Origin: Sphingopyxis lindanitolerans
Lineage (GTDB): Bacteria; Pseudomonadota; Alphaproteobacteria; Sphingomonadales; Sphingomonadaceae
Assembly: GCF_002993885.1 (NCBI RefSeq)
Contig: NZ_CM009578.1
Location: 186,001 to 250,000, forward strand
Direction of reading: 5' to 3'
Length of the DNA stretch: 64,000 bases
Shown in pieces: positions 31,016-37,469 of this stretch (positions are counted from its first letter, which is position 1; each line of letters opens with the position of its first letter). The translations under genes and the position numbers were made by a program. The notes under the pieces are model-generated. The model saw only the letters and a list, made by a program, of their open reading frames with translations, was not told where the DNA came from and did not search any database.

Positions 31016-32284
31016 ATGGTTAGAACGTTATTGTCAGCGCCTCCGACCTCGCGGGTTGGTAGGTATCCGAAACATACGTTTGAGGTATATTCAAAGCCTT
31101 TCACGTTGCAGCCCATGGGGATTGCGCGGGTTCTGCCCGGTGAGACCTTGAAAAACATCAAGTTCGAAAATCGCGTTGTCACCAAGCCGATCCTGAATCC
31201 CATCATCGGTTGGAAGCAAGAATTCTATTGCTTCTATGTCCGTATAACCGATCTCCTTAATGACGCCATCCGCGATATGTTCGTCGACCCGACGAATTCG
31301 GAGATTACGGCTGGCGTTGAGGCTGCAAACAGCGCCGCTTGGTATTGCGCCAAGGGCGGCGTTAACTGGATGAAGCTGGCCACTACTCGCATCTGCGATA
31401 CGTGGTTTCGCGATGACGGGGAGGCTACCGCCACCTACGCACTCGCGAACGGCATCCCGATTGTTCAGGTGCGTCAGCAGTCGTTCCTCGATAGTCTCAC
31501 CGATGAGGACGATATGCCCGAAGGGGCCGCGATCAGCGGTGCCACGGATGCCGGTGACCTTGAAAAGCTCATGGAAGCTTTTGAGCAGCTTCGCGCGCTC
31601 GGCATGGCCGATATGACCTATGAGGACTGGTTGCGCTCGCAGGGTATTGCCATCCCCGGCAAGGATGAGGCTAAGCCCGAGTTGCTATGGCGTGTTTCTG
31701 ACTTCCAGTATCCGACCAATCATATCGGGACGGATTCGACCAATCAGGGTGTCCCGACCTCTGCCGTTAGCTGGGTCTTTAACACCGGCGACCGTAAGCC
31801 GAAGTTCTTTAAGGAACCCGGCTTCATCTGCATGTATTCGGTCACTCGCCCCAAGATTTATTGGGGCGGTCTCGCCGGGTCTGCGTCGGGCTTCGCTAAG
31901 CGCGCATGGGATTGGATGCCCAACTACTTGCGCCAGATGCCCGAGACTTCGCTCAAGTCGTTTGCCGTCGATACTGGCCCGCTCGGCGACCGCACCACGC
32001 TCGCCGATGGCTATTTCCTCGATATGAGGGATGAGCTGCTGTTCGGCGACCAGTGGCAAAACGTCTCCGCGTTCGGTGCCGATCCGACGACTAGTTACGC
32101 GCATCATATCCTGCCGCTCCCGGCTGGCGCGTCGATCAAGTATAAATACTTGTCGGAAGCCATGATCAATGGCTTCTTTTTCGATGCGGTGAATAACGCT
32201 TACGTTACTCACGACGGTTATTTTTCACTTTCGATCATGGGTCACGAAGTGGACTACACGGTCGGTAATTTCGCGGAGGTATAA
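31016..32284 (+). CDS. Microviridae major capsid protein (VP1 / F-like)
   Basis: A 422-aa jelly-roll capsid protein. The N-terminal third shows the family pattern: HTFEVYSKPFTLQPMGIARV, then LPGETLKNIKFENRVVTKPI, then GWKQEFYCFYVR. The C-terminal end GYFSLSIMGHEVDYTVGN is also typical. Sixty copies form the T=1 shell. It is shorter than gokushovirus and phiX174-group proteins with spike insertions, resembling compact alphaproteobacterial microviruses. The ATG at 31016 is preferred over an upstream TTG because GGAG lies 7 bases before it. The DUF2778 gene starts immediately after its stop. Confidence 0.92.
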   Translation: MVRTLLSAPPTSRVGRYPKHTFEVYSKPFTLQPMGIARVLPGETLKNIKFENRVVTKPILNPIIGWKQEFYCFYVRITDLLNDAIRDMFVDPTNSEITAGVEAANSAAWYCAKGGVNWMKLATTRICDTWFRDDGEATATYALANGIPIVQVRQQSFLDSLTDEDDMPEGAAISGATDAGDLEKLMEAFEQLRALGMADMTYEDWLRSQGIAIPGKDEAKPELLWRVSDFQYPTNHIGTDSTNQGVPTSAVSWVFNTGDRKPKFFKEPGFICMYSVTRPKIYWGGLAGSASGFAKRAWDWMPNYLRQMPETSLKSFAVDTGPLGDRTTLADGYFLDMRDELLFGDQWQNVSAFGADPTTSYAHHILPLPAGASIKYKYLSEAMINGFFFDAVNNAYVTHDGYFSLSIMGHEVDYTVGNFAEV

Positions 32285-32695
32285 ATGGATGTTGGACGTG
32301 AACCCTTCGATTGGGTCTATTCCCAATCTCGCGGGCATCTCTATTTGGCTGACAGCCAAGATGTGCGCGCGCATGTTGCTTCGGGTTATTCGGGTGCGCC
32401 TCGCTATCAGAATAACACCGAAAGCGAGGCTCTGGTTTCCAGAGGGCCTATACCTCGTGGAGTGTGGCGAATGGAGCCTGCATTTAACCATGGCAGGCTC
32501 GGACCTGTCGCGATCCCGCTCGAACCCGTCGAAGAGAAAACGGCGCTCGGCCGTAGCGGGTTCTTTATCCACGGGGACAATAGTCGCGGAGACGCATCGG
32601 CCAGTTTTGGTTGCATCGTCCTCGACCGAAAAACCCGCGACCTCCTCGCCCTCGGAGTAGGGCAGGGGATTAGAACCTTAGTCGTCGTCGACTAG
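32285..32695 (+). CDS. Phage DUF2778 (Tlde1-like, L,D-transpeptidase fold) putative cell-wall enzyme
   Basis: A 136-aa protein with the DUF2778 pattern: WVYSQSRGHLYL near the N-terminus, GYSGAP (34-39), GPIPRGVW (54-61), FFIHGDN with His96, and ASFGCIVL with Cys110. The His/Cys pair is the catalytic dyad of L,D-transpeptidase-like enzymes. Tlde1-type DUF2778 effectors cut or exchange peptidoglycan stem peptides. There is no signal peptide, so it acts from the cytoplasm with help, or is carried in the virion. It starts directly after the capsid stop (TAAATG) with GGAGG just upstream. A role in lysis or entry is inference. Confidence 0.85.
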   Translation: MDVGREPFDWVYSQSRGHLYLADSQDVRAHVASGYSGAPRYQNNTESEALVSRGPIPRGVWRMEPAFNHGRLGPVAIPLEPVEEKTALGRSGFFIHGDNSRGDASASFGCIVLDRKTRDLLALGVGQGIRTLVVVD

Positions 32696-32707
32696 GTTTG
32701 TGGGGGT

Positions 32708-32731
32708 GTAGGGGGGCCACGGCCCCCCTAC
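32708..32731. repeat. Strong GC hairpin downstream of the DUF2778 gene
   Basis: Perfect 10-bp stem GTAGGGGGGC / GCCCCCCTAC closed by CACG. It is followed by the origin-like hairpin rather than by a T-run, so it may be a priming or packaging structure in the ssDNA genome, or a terminator lacking U-tract. Confidence 0.75.
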
Positions 32732-32734
32732 GAT

Positions 32735-32778
32735 TGCAGGATAATCCAACTTTAGTTGGGGACTTGATATATCCTGCA
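32735..32778 (+). other. Putative phage replication origin (phiX174-like nick site in nested hairpin)
   Basis: Outer inverted repeat TGCAGGATA (32735-32743) / TATCCTGCA (32770-32778) encloses a small hairpin CCAACT-TT-AGTTGG (32746-32759) and the sequence ACTTGATAT (32762-32770). That 9-mer is identical to the core of the phiX174 gene A cleavage site (CAACTTG|ATATTAAT, as remembered), placing the predicted nick between 32766 and 32767. It lies 31 bp upstream of the rep gene, whereas phiX174 has it inside gene A. Confidence 0.72.
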
Positions 32779-32809
32779 CAAGTGACACCGCAGGAAAGGA
32801 CCATTCATC

Positions 32810-33766
32810 ATGGTTGCCCTTAGGCCGTTGCCATCTAGCGCAACGTTCGCGGCTTTTAGAGCCGACGAAGCGGCGGAAGCCGCCACCACCAAGCGGAACC
32901 GCTTGCATATGCGCAAACAGCGCAAATATCCCGGTCGCAACCGGGTCATGGCTCGGCAAGATGCTGCCGACCTCGCGTTTCGCGAATTCACGAAAGGGGA
33001 GGGTGATACCTCCACCGATCCCTTCGCCTGCACCGATCCCTATGTGATCCATGGCATCGGTCTGCCGTCCGCGCATGACGCGGTGCCTCGATATTTCGAT
33101 GGCAAGAGCAATTCAAAGGTTCCGGTTTCCTTTGATAGTCGTTGCCGTAAGTGCGAAGCTTGTCTCTCGCACCGTCGCCGCCTCTGGACGGCGCGGGCAT
33201 CCGATGAGCTAAAGGCCGCTCATCGCACTTGGTTCGCGACCCTGACCATCCGCCCGGATGACAGGTTCGTCGCTACGATGCATGCTTCGGACACCGCCGC
33301 CCGGGCCGGTCACGGCTCATGGCCGACCATGTCAGCGGAGAACCAATTCCGATACCTCGTCAAGCATCTCAACAAAGAAATTGACAGGTTTCTAAAGCGC
33401 GTCCGTAAAAACGGCGCGCCTTTTAGGTATTTGCTAGTAAGTGAGGCCCACAAGGATGGGTTCCCGCATTTCCACCTGCTTATTCACGAAGCGGCGTTGC
33501 CGCTGACAAAGCGACTGCTGGAAAGCAATTGGCGTCTCGGGCATAGCCAATTTCGCTTGGTGAATAACAGCGATCCACGTAGCGCATTCTACGTGTGCAA
33601 ATATTTGGCAAAATCTGCGCTGACGCGCGTTAGGGCGTCGAAGCGGTATGGACGCGACCAGTTGGTGGTCGCTGCTACGGAAGCCATTAAGGAAATGGCG
33701 ACGCGGATCGCAGATACGGTAATAACGGGGCCTGTCCCCGGGGTCCCCGGAGAGAGGAGTGTTTGA
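32810..33766 (+). CDS. Microviridae replication initiation protein (VP4 / gpA-like HUH endonuclease)
   Basis: A 318-aa protein. A cysteine cluster CRKCEAC (C112, C115, C118) precedes motif I-like WFATLTI (141-147), then the HUH metal site FPHFHLLIHE (H220 and H222) and the two-tyrosine motif YVCKYLAK (Y261, Y265). The 4-residue tyrosine spacing equals that of phiX174 gpA, which uses both tyrosines for alternate cleavage in rolling-circle replication. The RBS AGGAAAGGA ends 9 bases before the ATG. The origin-like hairpin lies just upstream. It is an ordinary length for VP4. Confidence 0.93.
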   Translation: MVALRPLPSSATFAAFRADEAAEAATTKRNRLHMRKQRKYPGRNRVMARQDAADLAFREFTKGEGDTSTDPFACTDPYVIHGIGLPSAHDAVPRYFDGKSNSKVPVSFDSRCRKCEACLSHRRRLWTARASDELKAAHRTWFATLTIRPDDRFVATMHASDTAARAGHGSWPTMSAENQFRYLVKHLNKEIDRFLKRVRKNGAPFRYLLVSEAHKDGFPHFHLLIHEAALPLTKRLLESNWRLGHSQFRLVNNSDPRSAFYVCKYLAKSALTRVRASKRYGRDQLVVAATEAIKEMATRIADTVITGPVPGVPGERSV

Positions 33767-33832
33767 TCCGGGGTGTTGGGACTACGGAGAGAATAGGTTA
33801 GTGCCAATTGTCGTCAGCAGAAAGTCAAAGCT

Positions 33833-35275
33833 ATGAGTAATACGAAAGCTAAGTGGTATAGATACCAGCCATCGGTCGGTAAGCCGATGTTTCACGAGCC
33901 GCGCGTGCCTCGCAACGTCAAGCGCCTTCCGAAGGTTCCCAATCCTTCGTATCCCGTTCCTCGTGATTATCCACCGGGGTTCGGAGACGATCCGACGCCG
34001 TGGCATCAGCGTCCGGGCGCTGATCCGAGGTTCAAGCCCTCGGTTCCGAAGGAAGGTCCAGCCCGTCCGTTGCGTGATTTCGGACGGCGCGCCGCCCGCA
34101 AGGGGCTTCGTGTCGGCCTTAGCGAGGTGTTCGCTGGCGCCGATGTGATCAACACCGGGATAGATTGGTGGTTTCCGAATTTCCGTGAGCCTGTCCGGCT
34201 CCCTTGGAATTACCACTGGTGCGCCGGCCCTTGGCTGGGCCACGTCGCACCGGGTGGCTGGCAATGGCCGGCCCCCGCGTTCCTTGACGCAAACGACGGT
34301 TTTTGCGGCATGACTGGGCCTATCGATAATCAGGCTCCCGGTCATCCTCCCTATCCCGGCTCATTCGGTATTGGATTGCGTTGGTCGCGCCAGATGCTTT
34401 GGCGCTGTGGTATTGGTGGTTTTCACGGCATGTCCGGCCTCGGCACTGCCGAGCGCCTGGGCGGCCCAGGCACTCCGTATTATGTGAGGTCCTGGCCCTC
34501 GTGGCCCTATTCGGGCACGAGCAGCCGCAATCCTAACGAGCAGCGGTGGTTGCCCACAATGCCCGACCCTTTTCCGGAGCGCGCCCCGCTTCCGGATTTT
34601 CAGATTGGGGTAGGGAAGGGGCTTCCTGACCCTACAGGCTTCGGCAATCCCGACCTTGCGTATCAGCCGGACTATCAGTGGGTGTATGATGCGGCTGGCG
34701 GTATCCTGACCGATCTAGGGCAGGGGCTTGAACCGGGTTCGCCTCCGGGCGGTTCCGGTCATGCGCTTCCACCGGTCGAGCCGGTGAAGCGCCAACCTCC
34801 CGAGAAGGGAGAGAAACAGCGTAAGGTCATCACGAAAACGGCCAAGATAGGTATCGCCCTTTACAAGGCGTTGGACGCCGTTTCCGAGAGTGCGGAAGTC
34901 GTTGATGCGATTTATCAAGCTTTGCCTGCGGACGTTAGGAAGCGTTGGGAAAAAGCTATGTTCCCCGATGCCCGATGGATCAAGGATAAGCGGTCTGGCA
35001 AGTGGGTCCGCGTTGGTGTCGACCGTCCCGGCGACAATTTCGGGCAATACGGTATCGGCGGTGCCGATTGGAAGCTCCGCGCGCTTTATTATAACTGGCA
35101 TAAAGTCGATGTAGTTCAAGCGGTTAAGAACATCATAAAAAACGAGTTGACAGACAAGATAATTGGTGGGATCGAGTCGAAGTTGCCCCGCAATTCGGGC
35201 AACGCTCATTCAGACAGTGAGCGTGCTCTTTCTCATTATCTGGATGAGTTTTTTACAGAGGAGCTAGGTCTATGA
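33833..35275 (+). CDS. Uncharacterised phage protein, candidate DNA pilot/minor spike protein
   Basis: A 480-aa protein I do not recognise. The N-terminal half is rich in Pro, Trp, Gly and Arg (blocks such as YPVPRDYPPGFGDDPTPWHQ, and FGIGLRW). A Pro/Glu-rich linker (about 300-325, PPVEPVKRQPPEKGEKQRK) leads to a helical C-terminal part (KIGIALYKALDAVSESAEVVDAI, VVQAVKNIIKNELTDKIIGGI). No clear transmembrane helix is seen. By elimination and position it could be the VP2/H-type pilot protein, but the composition is unlike the usual Ala/Gln-rich helical pilot. Its stop overlaps the next gene (ATGA). Confidence 0.75.
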   Translation: MSNTKAKWYRYQPSVGKPMFHEPRVPRNVKRLPKVPNPSYPVPRDYPPGFGDDPTPWHQRPGADPRFKPSVPKEGPARPLRDFGRRAARKGLRVGLSEVFAGADVINTGIDWWFPNFREPVRLPWNYHWCAGPWLGHVAPGGWQWPAPAFLDANDGFCGMTGPIDNQAPGHPPYPGSFGIGLRWSRQMLWRCGIGGFHGMSGLGTAERLGGPGTPYYVRSWPSWPYSGTSSRNPNEQRWLPTMPDPFPERAPLPDFQIGVGKGLPDPTGFGNPDLAYQPDYQWVYDAAGGILTDLGQGLEPGSPPGGSGHALPPVEPVKRQPPEKGEKQRKVITKTAKIGIALYKALDAVSESAEVVDAIYQALPADVRKRWEKAMFPDARWIKDKRSGKWVRVGVDRPGDNFGQYGIGGADWKLRALYYNWHKVDVVQAVKNIIKNELTDKIIGGIESKLPRNSGNAHSDSERALSHYLDEFFTEELGL

Positions 35276-35433
35276 CCGTTGAAAAGAAGAAAGGTAAGAA
35301 AACGTGGCTTACACTCGCCGCAGCAGTAGCTATCGCCAGCGTTCAAGTGCTGGCTACCGCCGGGGTTATTCCTCCGGTTATCGCAAACCTGCTCGGCGGG
35401 CTGTCCGCCGCGCTCCAGCCCGGAAGCGCGTAG
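35272..35433 (+). CDS. Small phage membrane protein, overlapping the J-like gene
   Basis: A 53-aa peptide starting MTVEKKKGKKTWL, followed by a hydrophobic stretch (LTLAAAVAIASVQVLATAGVIP, about residues 13-34) and a second weaker one (VIANLLGGLSAAL). The basic N-terminus then membrane segment fits a small inner-membrane protein such as a holin-like or lysis peptide, or a minor virion component. The ATG overlaps the stop of the 480-aa gene (ATGA), a typical coupling. From 35304 onward its codons are shared in another frame with the basic protein gene. Confidence 0.7.
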   Translation: MTVEKKKGKKTWLTLAAAVAIASVQVLATAGVIPPVIANLLGGLSAALQPGSA

Positions 35434-35555
35434 CTTCGGGTCGGCAACAGGTGCTTCGTCTTGTGATCGAACAGGCTCCGGCCTCGGGTATCAGCCGCGC
35501 TAACGAGCGCGTATTGACGAAAATGAACCCGCCACCGGGTAAGGCTAAGCTGTAA
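35304..35555 (+). CDS. Small basic phage protein, J/VP8-like DNA-binding protein
   Basis: An 83-aa protein whose first 45 residues are extremely rich in Arg, Ser, Tyr, Gly and Lys (start AYTRRSSSYRQRSSAGYRRG). This is the composition of Microviridae J-type proteins that neutralise the packaged ssDNA genome. The C-terminal 35 residues are less basic (VLRLVIEQAPASGISRANER). The start is GTG at 35304 with AAAGGTAAG 6-9 bases before it. The first 130 bp overlap the membrane-protein gene in a different frame. Confidence 0.75.
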   Translation: MAYTRRSSSYRQRSSAGYRRGYSSGYRKPARRAVRRAPARKRVASGRQQVLRLVIEQAPASGISRANERVLTKMNPPPGKAKL

Positions 35556-35569
35556 AGCAAGCCTGACTT

Positions 35570-35597
35570 TTGTCCGATAATATATATTATGTTAAAT
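35570..35597. other. attR: hybrid dif site, right prophage end
   Basis: XerC-side arm TTGTCCGATAA (35570-35580), central TATATA, and XerD arm TTATGTTAAAT (35587-35597). The XerD arm is identical to that of E. coli dif. The right half is therefore the resident chromosomal dif half and the left half is from the phage. Confidence 0.85.
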
Positions 35598-35630
35598 AAA
35601 CGGGGACAGGGAGGGAGTGTTCCTGACGCT

Positions 35631-35813
35631 TCATCCCCCTCGCACCATCTGGAAGGTCTGGATCGCCAGGAAAATCAGGCCGAAGATCGCGATCCACGCG
35701 AGCGCCATCTTGACGCCGTCGGCGAGTTTGATGCGGCGCGCGACGAGCGCGCTCAGCACCAGCGCAAAGGCCCCGGCGAACCAGATCAGGTCGACCGCGC
35801 TGTTGCCGCTCAT
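35631..35813 (-). CDS. Small two-helix membrane protein
   Basis: A 60-aa protein with two hydrophobic segments, LIWFAGAFALVLSALVA (about 9-25) and MALAWIAIFGLIFLAIQTF (about 36-54), separated by a basic turn RRIKLADGVK. The sequence resembles the membrane-anchor region of retropepsin-like proteins in sphingomonads but has no protease domain. Its ATG overlaps the stop of the MBL hydrolase gene, and it is the last gene of the minus-strand operon, ending 34 bp from attR. Function is unknown. Confidence 0.72.
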   Translation of the reverse strand: MSGNSAVDLIWFAGAFALVLSALVARRIKLADGVKMALAWIAIFGLIFLAIQTFQMVRGG

Positions 35814-36574
35814 AAAGACACCTCCAGACCGTCATACCCCGGTTCGACTCCCGGCGGCAGCTCGGCCGCCAGATCCTCATAATCCATGGTATTGTCCATA
35901 TGCGTGATGATCGCGCGCGGCTGGCCGACCTTGGCGAGGCCTTCGAGCGTCATCGCCAGATGCGGATGCGTCGGATGCGGATAGCGGCGAAGCGAGTCGA
36001 TGACGAACAGGTCGACGCCCTGGAAGAAATCGACCATCTCGTCCGTGAACTTTGAAAAATCAGTGGCATAGGCGATCTTGTGTGCACCATCGCTGAAGAT
36101 TAGCCCGGTCGCCTTGATCGGCCCGTGCGGCATTTCGAGCGCCGCCACCTCGATCGGCCCGATCGATTGATGATCGTGAAGATCGATCGGATCGACCGAT
36201 GCGGGATAACCGGCGTTGCCCGCAAAAGCGTAAGTGAAGCGCCATTTCAAAATGTCGAGAACATGCGCACGGGCATAAGCGGGCACGGCCGAGCGGCGAA
36301 GGTGCATGATCTGGCGAAGATCGTCGAGACCGTGGGTGTGGTCGGCATGCTCGTGGGTCCAGATGACCGCATCGACCTCGCCCACCCCGGCGTCGAGCAG
36401 TTGCAACCGCATGTCGGGGCTGGTGTCGACGAGAATGCGAAAACCGCCGAGCGAGATGAGAATCGAGGCGCGGCTGCGCAGGTTGCGCGGGTTGTCGGGG
36501 TCGCACGCGCCCCAGTCGTTACCGATCCGCGGCACCCCCGAAGACGTCCCGCAGCCAAGGATGCGAACCTTCAT
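35810..36574 (-). CDS. MBL-fold metallo-hydrolase (PhnP-like)
   Basis: A 254-aa metallo-beta-lactamase-fold protein with the start LGCGTSSGVPRIGNDWGACDP and the metal motif HEHADHTHGLDD, resembling PhnP-type cyclic phosphodiesterases. Sphingomonad genomes often carry it after tatD. Likely substrates are phosphodiesters, but the true one is not known. It is in the metG-tatD-MBL unit, separated from tatD by 118 bp that contain a GC hairpin. Confidence 0.88.
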   Translation of the reverse strand: MKVRILGCGTSSGVPRIGNDWGACDPDNPRNLRSRASILISLGGFRILVDTSPDMRLQLLDAGVGEVDAVIWTHEHADHTHGLDDLRQIMHLRRSAVPAYARAHVLDILKWRFTYAFAGNAGYPASVDPIDLHDHQSIGPIEVAALEMPHGPIKATGLIFSDGAHKIAYATDFSKFTDEMVDFFQGVDLFVIDSLRRYPHPTHPHLAMTLEGLAKVGQPRAIITHMDNTMDYEDLAAELPPGVEPGYDGLEVSL

Positions 36575-36632
36575 GGCTTTAATACCAAACGCAATCTTCT
36601 CGATCTGAGCCCCGCACTATCCAACCCCTTGT

Positions 36633-36656
36633 GTTCCCCCGCCTTCGCGGGGGAAC
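36633..36656. repeat. GC-rich intergenic hairpin
   Basis: Perfect 10-bp stem GTTCCCCCGC / GCGGGGGAAC with CTTC loop, between tatD and the MBL hydrolase gene. The core CCCGC-GCGGG hairpin recurs near 53980 and 54045, so it is a dispersed intergenic repeat. There is no T-run, hence not an obvious terminator. Confidence 0.7.
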
Positions 36657-36692
36657 AAGGCGTTGGATTTGGGACGCAGAAGCCTTGTGACG

Positions 36693-37469
36693 TCATGGCG
36701 CCGCCTTGTTGAAAAGCCGGTAAAAATTGGCGCTGGTCGCCGCCCCAAGCGCTTCGGCCCCCTCGCCGCGCAGGTCGGCGAGATACGCCAGCGTGTCGGC
36801 AACAAAAGCGGGCTCGCCGGTCTTGCCGCGATGTGGGACGGGGGCGAGGAAGGGGGAATCGGTCTCGATCAGCAGCCGCTCTTGCGGCAGCCATTTGGCG
36901 GTCGCCTGCAAATCAGCGGCGTTCTTGAAGGTCACGATCCCCGAGATCGAGATATAGAGACCAAGGTCGAGCGCCCGCCGCGCGAAATCGTCGCTCGCGG
37001 TGAAGCAGTGGATCACGCCGGGAAAGACCGTCCTCGCCATCTCCTCGCCGAGCAGCGCCAGCGTGTCGGCCTCGGCCTCGCGGGTGTGGACGATGATCGG
37101 CAGCCCCGTTTCCTGCGACGCCTGGATGTGGCGGCGAAAACTGTCCTGCTGCCGCGCGCGATCGCTCTTGTCGTAATAATAGTCGAGGCCCGTTTCACCG
37201 ATGCCGATCACGCGCGGATGCGCGGCGCGTTCGACGAGCTTTGCGGTGTCGACGTCGGGGTGATGGTCGGCATCGTGCGGATGGATGCCGACGCTGGCCC
37301 AGACATCGTCATTGGCCTCGGCGGCGGCGAGCACATCGTCCCATTCGCTTTCGCGCGTCGCGATGTTGAGCATCGCGGTGACGCCGCGCGCCCGTGCCCG
37401 CGCCAGCACCTCGTCCTGCTGTTCGGCAAGCCCTTTGTAGTTGAGATGGCAGTGCGAATCGACGAGCAT
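36693..37469 (-). CDS. tatD: TatD family DNase / metal-dependent hydrolase
   Basis: A 258-aa TIM-barrel hydrolase with DSHCHLNY (metal ligands), VGIHPHDADHH, IGETGLDYYYD, PIIVHTREA, GVIHCFTAS and IETDSPFLAP, all TatD hallmarks. It is a 3'-5' exonuclease or D-aminoacyl-tRNA-type deacylase family member in the cytoplasm. The ATG shares one base with the metG stop (TGATG). Confidence 0.95.
   Translation of the reverse strand: MLVDSHCHLNYKGLAEQQDEVLARARARGVTAMLNIATRESEWDDVLAAAEANDDVWASVGIHPHDADHHPDVDTAKLVERAAHPRVIGIGETGLDYYYDKSDRARQQDSFRRHIQASQETGLPIIVHTREAEADTLALLGEEMARTVFPGVIHCFTASDDFARRALDLGLYISISGIVTFKNAADLQATAKWLPQERLLIETDSPFLAPVPHRGKTGEPAFVADTLAYLADLRGEGAEALGAATSANFYRLFNKAAP

Larger units (their letters stand above)
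30919..35589. mobile_element. Integrated Microviridae (ssDNA phage) prophage in dif
   Basis: The element is bounded by 17-bp direct repeats of a dif core and has a 4,654-bp unit length, within the Microviridae genome range. It contains a major capsid gene, a DUF2778 enzyme gene, a rep gene with origin-like sequences, a 480-aa orphan and two small overlapping genes, all on the plus strand. It has no integrase, as expected if it uses host XerC/XerD. Its base composition is visibly richer in T and A than the flanking host genes. All reading frames are intact, so it may be inducible. Placement in a subfamily (for example those known from alphaproteobacteria) needs phylogeny. Confidence 0.92.

Noticed and set aside
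32289..32660. 123-codon open frame in the +1 register inside the DUF2778 gene, reminiscent of phiX174 gene E inside D.
   Set aside because: No convincing ribosome-binding site beyond that of the DUF2778 gene, and composition looks like a shifted reading of the host frame. The 53-aa membrane gene at 35272 is a better lysis candidate.
30919..35589. CRISPR array or retron near the AT-rich prophage ends.
   Set aside because: No regularly spaced repeats and no reverse transcriptase; the repeated 17-mer occurs only at the two ends and fits dif.
36633..36656. Possible intrinsic terminator between tatD and the MBL hydrolase.
   Set aside because: No T-run on either strand. The same core recurs elsewhere as an intergenic repeat.
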